Positions 60,203-64,000 of a DNA stretch of 64,000 nt are shown piece by piece. Position 1 is the stretch's first letter, and each line of letters opens with the position of its first letter. The notes under the pieces were generated by a model, which saw nothing but the letters and a program-made list of their open reading frames with translations, ran no database searches and was not told the origin of the DNA. The stretch is from the NCBI GenBank assembly GCA_934230325.1, contig CAKQEP010000001.1, positions 124,001 through 188,000 on the forward strand, read 5' to 3'. A program made the translations under genes and the position numbers. Origin of the DNA: an uncultured Clostridia bacterium (GTDB lineage Bacteria; Bacillota; Clostridia; Christensenellales; CAG-314).

Positions 60203-62005
60203 TTATTCCTCGTCTATTTTGAGTATGGACATAAACGCTTCCGACGGTATGGCTACGCTGCCAACCTGACGCATACGCTTTTTGCCCTCTTTTTGTTTTT
60301 CCAAAAGTTTCTTTTTTCGCGAAATATCGCCGCCGTAACACTTTGCCAAAACGTCTTTACGCATTGCCTTGACCGTTTCTCTCGCAATTATTTTTCCGCC
60401 GATAGCCGCCTGAACGGGTATCTCAAACATTTGACGCGGAATTACGTCGCAAAGTTTTTCCGCTATTTTGCGTCCTCGCGCATACGCTCTGTCTTCGTGA
60501 ACTATACAAGACAAAGCGTCGCACATTTCGCCGTTTAACAGCATATCGAGTTTGACGAGTTTGCTGGGTTTATAACCCTTTATTTCGTAATCCAAACTCG
60601 CATAACCGCGCGTGCGTGACTTTAAAGTATCAAAAAAGTCGTAAATAATCTCGTTGAGCGGTATTTCGTAAGTTATTCTCACGCGTTTTGTGTCGAGATA
60701 GGTCATATCGATAAAAACGCCGCGTTTTTCCTGACATAAATCCATTATGCCGCCGACGTAATCGGGCGGTGAATAGATATAAGCCGTCACGATAGGCTCT
60801 TCCATTCTCTCTATGCTTGTGACGGGAGGCAGTTTTGACGGATTGTCTATTTCAAGCATTTGCCCGTCGGTGGTATAAACGTGGTAACTTACGCTGGGCG
60901 CGGTAGTGACCAAATCGAGGTCAAACTCTCTCTCCAGCCGCTGTTGAATGACGTCCATATGAAGCAGCCCCAAAAATCCGCACCTAAAACCAAATCCCAA
61001 CGCAAGCGACGTGTCGGGCGTATACTGCAACGCGGCATCGTTTAGTTTGAGTTTTTCCAACGAATCTTTGAGGTCGTTGTACTTGCTGCCGTCTGCGGGG
61101 AATATCCCGCAAAACACCATAGGTTGAACTTCCTTGTACCCTTTAAGCGGCGTTTCCGTCGGATTGTCCGCGTCGGTCACCGTATCGCCTACGTGAGCGT
61201 CGGACACTGTTTTTATGCTTGCGGCAATATATCCGACGTCGCCTGCCGACAATTTTTTTGTGGGCAGCATCGACGGAGTAAAAATTCCCACTTCCGTAAC
61301 GTCGTATATTTTGCCGCCCGACTCAAACATTTTGAGTTTGGTGCCGTTTTTGACTTCTCCGTCAAATATTCGCACAAACAACAAAACACCCTTGTAATTG
61401 TCGTATACGCAGTCAAATATCAAACCTTTGAGCGGTTTTGTCGGATCTCCTTTAGGCGGCGGAACGTTTTTTATTACGTCAATCAAAACGTCCTCGATGT
61501 TTAGTCCTTCTTTTGCCGAAACAAGCGGAATATCGTCGGCAATCAAACCCAACTCCTCGATTTCCTCCTTTGCTTCGTCTATGCGGGCGGAAGGTAAATC
61601 TATTTTGTTGATTACCGGTAAAATTTCCAAATCGTTGTCCAAAGCAAGATAACAATTTGCTACGGTTTGCGCTTCTACGCCTTGACTTGCGTCAACGATA
61701 AGTACTGCGCCTTCGCACGCCGCCAAACTGCGCGATACTTCATAAGTAAAGTCTACGTGTCCCGGCGTGTCGATTAGATTCAATTCGTACTCTTCGCCGT
61801 TGTAAGTATAAGTAATGTTGACGGGGGCAAGTTTTATGGTTATTCCCCTTTCTCTCTCCAAATCCATCGAATCGAGAATTTGATTTTCCATATCCCTTTT
61901 TGCCACGCGTCCGGTAAACTCTATTAGCCTGTCGGCGAGAGTGCTTTTGCCGTGATCTATATGCGCTATAATGCAAAAATTGCGTATTTTATCCATTTTG
62001 TTCAT
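60203..62005 (-). CDS. lepA: Elongation factor 4 (LepA)
   Basis: LepA is a ribosome-dependent GTPase related to EF-G that affects initiation and back-translocation. The 600-residue protein has AHIDHGKST (14-22), DTPGHVDF, NKIDLPSA, the EF-G-like domains and the LepA-specific C-terminal domain (DVLAKCYGGDISRKKKLLEKQK in outline, read as CYGGDISRKKKL). A consensus promoter with TATAAT ends 6 nt before ATG 62005 and no Shine-Dalgarno is present, so the transcript should start at the start codon. Confidence 0.98.
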   Translation of the reverse strand: MNKMDKIRNFCIIAHIDHGKSTLADRLIEFTGRVAKRDMENQILDSMDLERERGITIKLAPVNITYTYNGEEYELNLIDTPGHVDFTYEVSRSLAACEGAVLIVDASQGVEAQTVANCYLALDNDLEILPVINKIDLPSARIDEAKEEIEELGLIADDIPLVSAKEGLNIEDVLIDVIKNVPPPKGDPTKPLKGLIFDCVYDNYKGVLLFVRIFDGEVKNGTKLKMFESGGKIYDVTEVGIFTPSMLPTKKLSAGDVGYIAASIKTVSDAHVGDTVTDADNPTETPLKGYKEVQPMVFCGIFPADGSKYNDLKDSLEKLKLNDAALQYTPDTSLALGFGFRCGFLGLLHMDVIQQRLEREFDLDLVTTAPSVSYHVYTTDGQMLEIDNPSKLPPVTSIERMEEPIVTAYIYSPPDYVGGIMDLCQEKRGVFIDMTYLDTKRVRITYEIPLNEIIYDFFDTLKSRTRGYASLDYEIKGYKPSKLVKLDMLLNGEMCDALSCIVHEDRAYARGRKIAEKLCDVIPRQMFEIPVQAAIGGKIIARETVKAMRKDVLAKCYGGDISRKKKLLEKQKEGKKRMRQVGSVAIPSEAFMSILKIDEE

Positions 62006-62011
62006 TCTGTT

Positions 62012-62040
62012 ATTATACCTAAAAAATCCGTCTTATGCAA
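62012..62040 (-). promoter_or_regulatory. Promoter of the lepA-hemW...ligA operon (leaderless layout)
   Basis: TTGCAT (62035-62040) and TATAAT (62012-62017) are 17 bp apart. By normal spacing the transcript starts at 62005, the A of the lepA ATG. Confidence 0.8.
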
Positions 62041-62119
62041 TCGGTTTTAATGCAAAAAATCATATTTTCGGCAAAATTTAATTCTTGTAAACTTGTTAGC
62101 TATATTATATATACAATTC

Positions 62120-62148
62120 TTGCCTTTTTGAGTAAATTACATTATAAT
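62120..62148 (+). promoter_or_regulatory. Promoter of the repeat protein gene
   Basis: TTGCCT (62120-62125) and TATAAT (62143-62148) are 17 bp apart. The leader to ATG 62187 would be about 32 nt and holds AAGGAG. Confidence 0.78.
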
Positions 62149-62186
62149 GTGAAAATAACTTAATTTTACAAACAAGGAGATATACT

Positions 62187-63971
62187 ATGAAAAGATTTTG
62201 GACTTTTGTTTTAGGCATCGTTATCGGCTGGGTTATCCTTGCGGGCGGCATAGTCGTAGCCGCATACGCATTAAAACCTTCAAATTTCAATGTTTCTACC
62301 GGCTGGCAAAACAAAGATAACGAAAAATTCGACGATATGTCCATTGCTACCATATTGACCAAAGGCATACAACTTGCAAGCAGCAACAATTTGACAATGC
62401 AATCGGTGCAAGACGCTTACGGACTCGATATTCTTAAACAAATCGGGCTTGAGGGCGAAGATTACGACGCTCTCAAACAAAAAACCTTTCAACAAATAAC
62501 GTCAAACCCCGCAGACGCATTCGGCGGAATCAAACTTGCGCCGTTTTTTTCAAGCAACGTCGGCAAAAAAATCGCTTCGATACCCAAACCGATACTCGAC
62601 GCTTGGAGCAAAAACGAAGTGACGGCGAGCGCTCTCATAAACAAGGACTTTACAAAATTACTGTCCGACATAACGCTCGGCGACCTTGTGACAAATCTTT
62701 CCAAAACGGGAATGGCGGGCGTCGTTGCGGGCAAAGATTTAGGCAAAGTTTACACCGCATTAAAAGCCGACAACGCAGACCCCGTTAAAACGCTTTGCGA
62801 AGGCGCGCTTGTCGGACACGCTCTCAATTACACCACGACGGAAGCAGACAACGTGGACGGTTTTTCCGTCGTCATAGAAGGCAAAGTGCTACAAAGCGGT
62901 ACGACCTATTACAAATCCGTCACGATAAACGACGTTACTACTTGGGCGGTTGCGGAAATTCACTGCGACGACGAGGAAGCGGGACACGTTCACGAAGAAA
63001 AATGCTACGATATACAATGGCTTACCGCGTCTAATACAAAACCCGAATCTTTGATGAACTCTTTGGCTAATCTACCGCTTTCTTCTTTGCTTGACGGCAA
63101 TTTTAAGGTCAACGACGCAACGGAAGGCTTGTATATAGGCGACGTCATGAATTACACGCGCAAATCCGACGGCTGGTACGACGGAGAAACAAAAGTCAAA
63201 CCGATAATGCAAAATATCGCAGACGTAAAATGCGAAACGCTGCTTAATACCGGCATAGATATCGATGCGGTGCTAAAAGACATAAAATTGCGCGACGTAA
63301 TAACGATAGACGAAACTTCCCCCGTCATACTCAAACGTATGAAAAATTACAAAATACTAAACATTGCCGACGATATCGACAAAGTTTATATAGGCGATTT
63401 GCAAGAATACCACCGCAAACCGATAGACGATTTGTCGGCTTATACAATCGACGTTTTGGACGGCTCGATAAAAACCGACGGCTCAAATTATGTTAAAACC
63501 ATTGACGAAGAATGGTATCAGGCAGAGTTGACGTGCAGTCTCGCCCACTCCCACACCGTAAATTGCTACGAGTTTGTTTGGTACAAAGACAACGCTTATA
63601 CAAACAAAGTCGGCGGAATACAAGGTTTGATGGTCAATATGACTATGACAACCTTCGATATAGGCGATATAATGACCAAAGTCAACGATTTAAAGTTTAC
63701 GGAAGTAATAAAGTGCGATGCTTCTGTCGGCGCGCTTTCCCTTATCCCTGCGGAAACTACCGTCGGAAATCTTCCACAAGCGATGACCGACGCCGTAAAC
63801 AACAGTACTATAAAACAACTTATGGACGCAGGGTTGCTCACAATAAGCGACGACAACCAAACCACGCTTACAAACGTCTTTGGCGGCAATGCGTGGACCG
63901 AGTGGTCGGTCGCAACGTTTATCGACAACGTGGTAACGCAACTAAAAAGAATACCCGCTTCTACTCCCTAA
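62187..63971 (+). CDS. Membrane-anchored repeat protein with Cys/His motifs, unknown function
   Basis: I do not recognise this 594-residue protein. One N-terminal helix (residues about 5-28) anchors or exports it. Beyond residue 200 it holds related repeats. Each opens with a YIGDVMNY-like motif (about residues 210, 312 and 403); the first and third then carry C260-x6-H-x-H-x3-C273-Y and C450-x3-H-x-H-x3-C460-Y. Such CxnHxHx3CY motifs occur in Gram-positive surface proteins and may bind a metal. AAGGAG lies 9 nt before ATG 62187. No sorting signal is seen at the C-terminus. Confidence 0.82.
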   Translation: MKRFWTFVLGIVIGWVILAGGIVVAAYALKPSNFNVSTGWQNKDNEKFDDMSIATILTKGIQLASSNNLTMQSVQDAYGLDILKQIGLEGEDYDALKQKTFQQITSNPADAFGGIKLAPFFSSNVGKKIASIPKPILDAWSKNEVTASALINKDFTKLLSDITLGDLVTNLSKTGMAGVVAGKDLGKVYTALKADNADPVKTLCEGALVGHALNYTTTEADNVDGFSVVIEGKVLQSGTTYYKSVTINDVTTWAVAEIHCDDEEAGHVHEEKCYDIQWLTASNTKPESLMNSLANLPLSSLLDGNFKVNDATEGLYIGDVMNYTRKSDGWYDGETKVKPIMQNIADVKCETLLNTGIDIDAVLKDIKLRDVITIDETSPVILKRMKNYKILNIADDIDKVYIGDLQEYHRKPIDDLSAYTIDVLDGSIKTDGSNYVKTIDEEWYQAELTCSLAHSHTVNCYEFVWYKDNAYTNKVGGIQGLMVNMTMTTFDIGDIMTKVNDLKFTEVIKCDASVGALSLIPAETTVGNLPQAMTDAVNNSTIKQLMDAGLLTISDDNQTTLTNVFGGNAWTEWSVATFIDNVVTQLKRIPASTP

Positions 63972-64000
63972 CGCATACGCTATCGTACAAAAAAGAACGC

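Noticed and set aside
1..64000. CRISPR arrays, rRNA genes, insertion sequences, integrase or transposase genes
   Set aside because: None was seen. No regular spacer-repeat pattern and no terminal inverted repeats flanking a transposase frame were found, including near the tRNA-Leu repeat.

Overview
The window reads as a core chromosomal segment of a low-to-moderate GC Bacillota, most likely an uncultured gut Clostridia (Christensenellales-like; this placement is an inference from protein style and gene order, not a database result). The gene order follows the Bacillus subtilis ylo/ylq and ylb neighbourhoods (gmk-rpoZ-coaBC-priA-def-fmt-rsmB-rlmN-rsgA-rpe, rpmB/asp23-fakA, plsX-rnc-smc-ftsY, ylxM-ffh-rpsP-khpA-rimM-trmD-rbgA-rnhB). 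YlbJ, Asp23 and FakA also point to a Gram-positive. The standard genetic code is used. Many genes start on ATG after a purine-rich ribosome binding site, but a notable minority have none.

Layout. 1-16411 (minus): comM (cut by the window edge), rplS on its own promoter, a nine-gene protein-targeting and ribosome-maturation operon from ylxM to yraN, the smc/ftsY/rnc/plsX unit, rpmF, and ackA-pta. 16528-18614 (plus): tmcAL and ylbJ. 18604-24413 (mainly minus): DAHP synthase, coaD, rsmD, an acetyltransferase, obg, nth and a DUF3343 gene, with one plus-strand PH-domain membrane protein. 24500-31724: a selenium-type cysteine desulfurase, a glycerophosphodiesterase, two unknown small proteins, an S41 protease with a degenerate ABC ATPase and YfbR, a TPP-riboswitch-controlled thiamine transporter, and a HIT protein.

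31888-33890 is the only clearly accessory region. It holds a tRNA-Leu whose 3' end is repeated exactly 180 bp downstream, an AT-rich DUF262 gene, and a truncated EcoRI-type adenine methyltransferase. It is followed by a complete ferrous-iron uptake operon (34037-37055: a 24-codon leader ORF, two feoA, feoB and a Cys-rich FeoB-associated protein), a divergent tetR-acetyltransferase pair, asp23-fakA and rpmB.

From 41277 to 62005 the minus strand carries two long operons. One starts at a promoter near 53045 (gatA-yicC-gmk-rpoZ-coaBC-priA-def-fmt-rsmB-rlmN-rsgA-rpe). The other starts at a promoter near 62012 (lepA-hemW-two membrane proteins-pcrA-ligA). The last gene (62187-63971, plus) is a membrane-anchored repeat protein with Cys/His motifs and no recognised function.

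The most unusual observations are: a set of apparently leaderless or near-leaderless genes (lepA, and more weakly gdpD, yfbR, nth); the tRNA-Leu attachment-site-like duplication next to restriction-like genes; the methylase fragment whose ribosome binding site lies in a perfect hairpin; the feo leader ORF with a palindromic operator; and several conserved partners that are absent from conserved loci (prpC-prkC, gatC/gatB, acpP, yceD).
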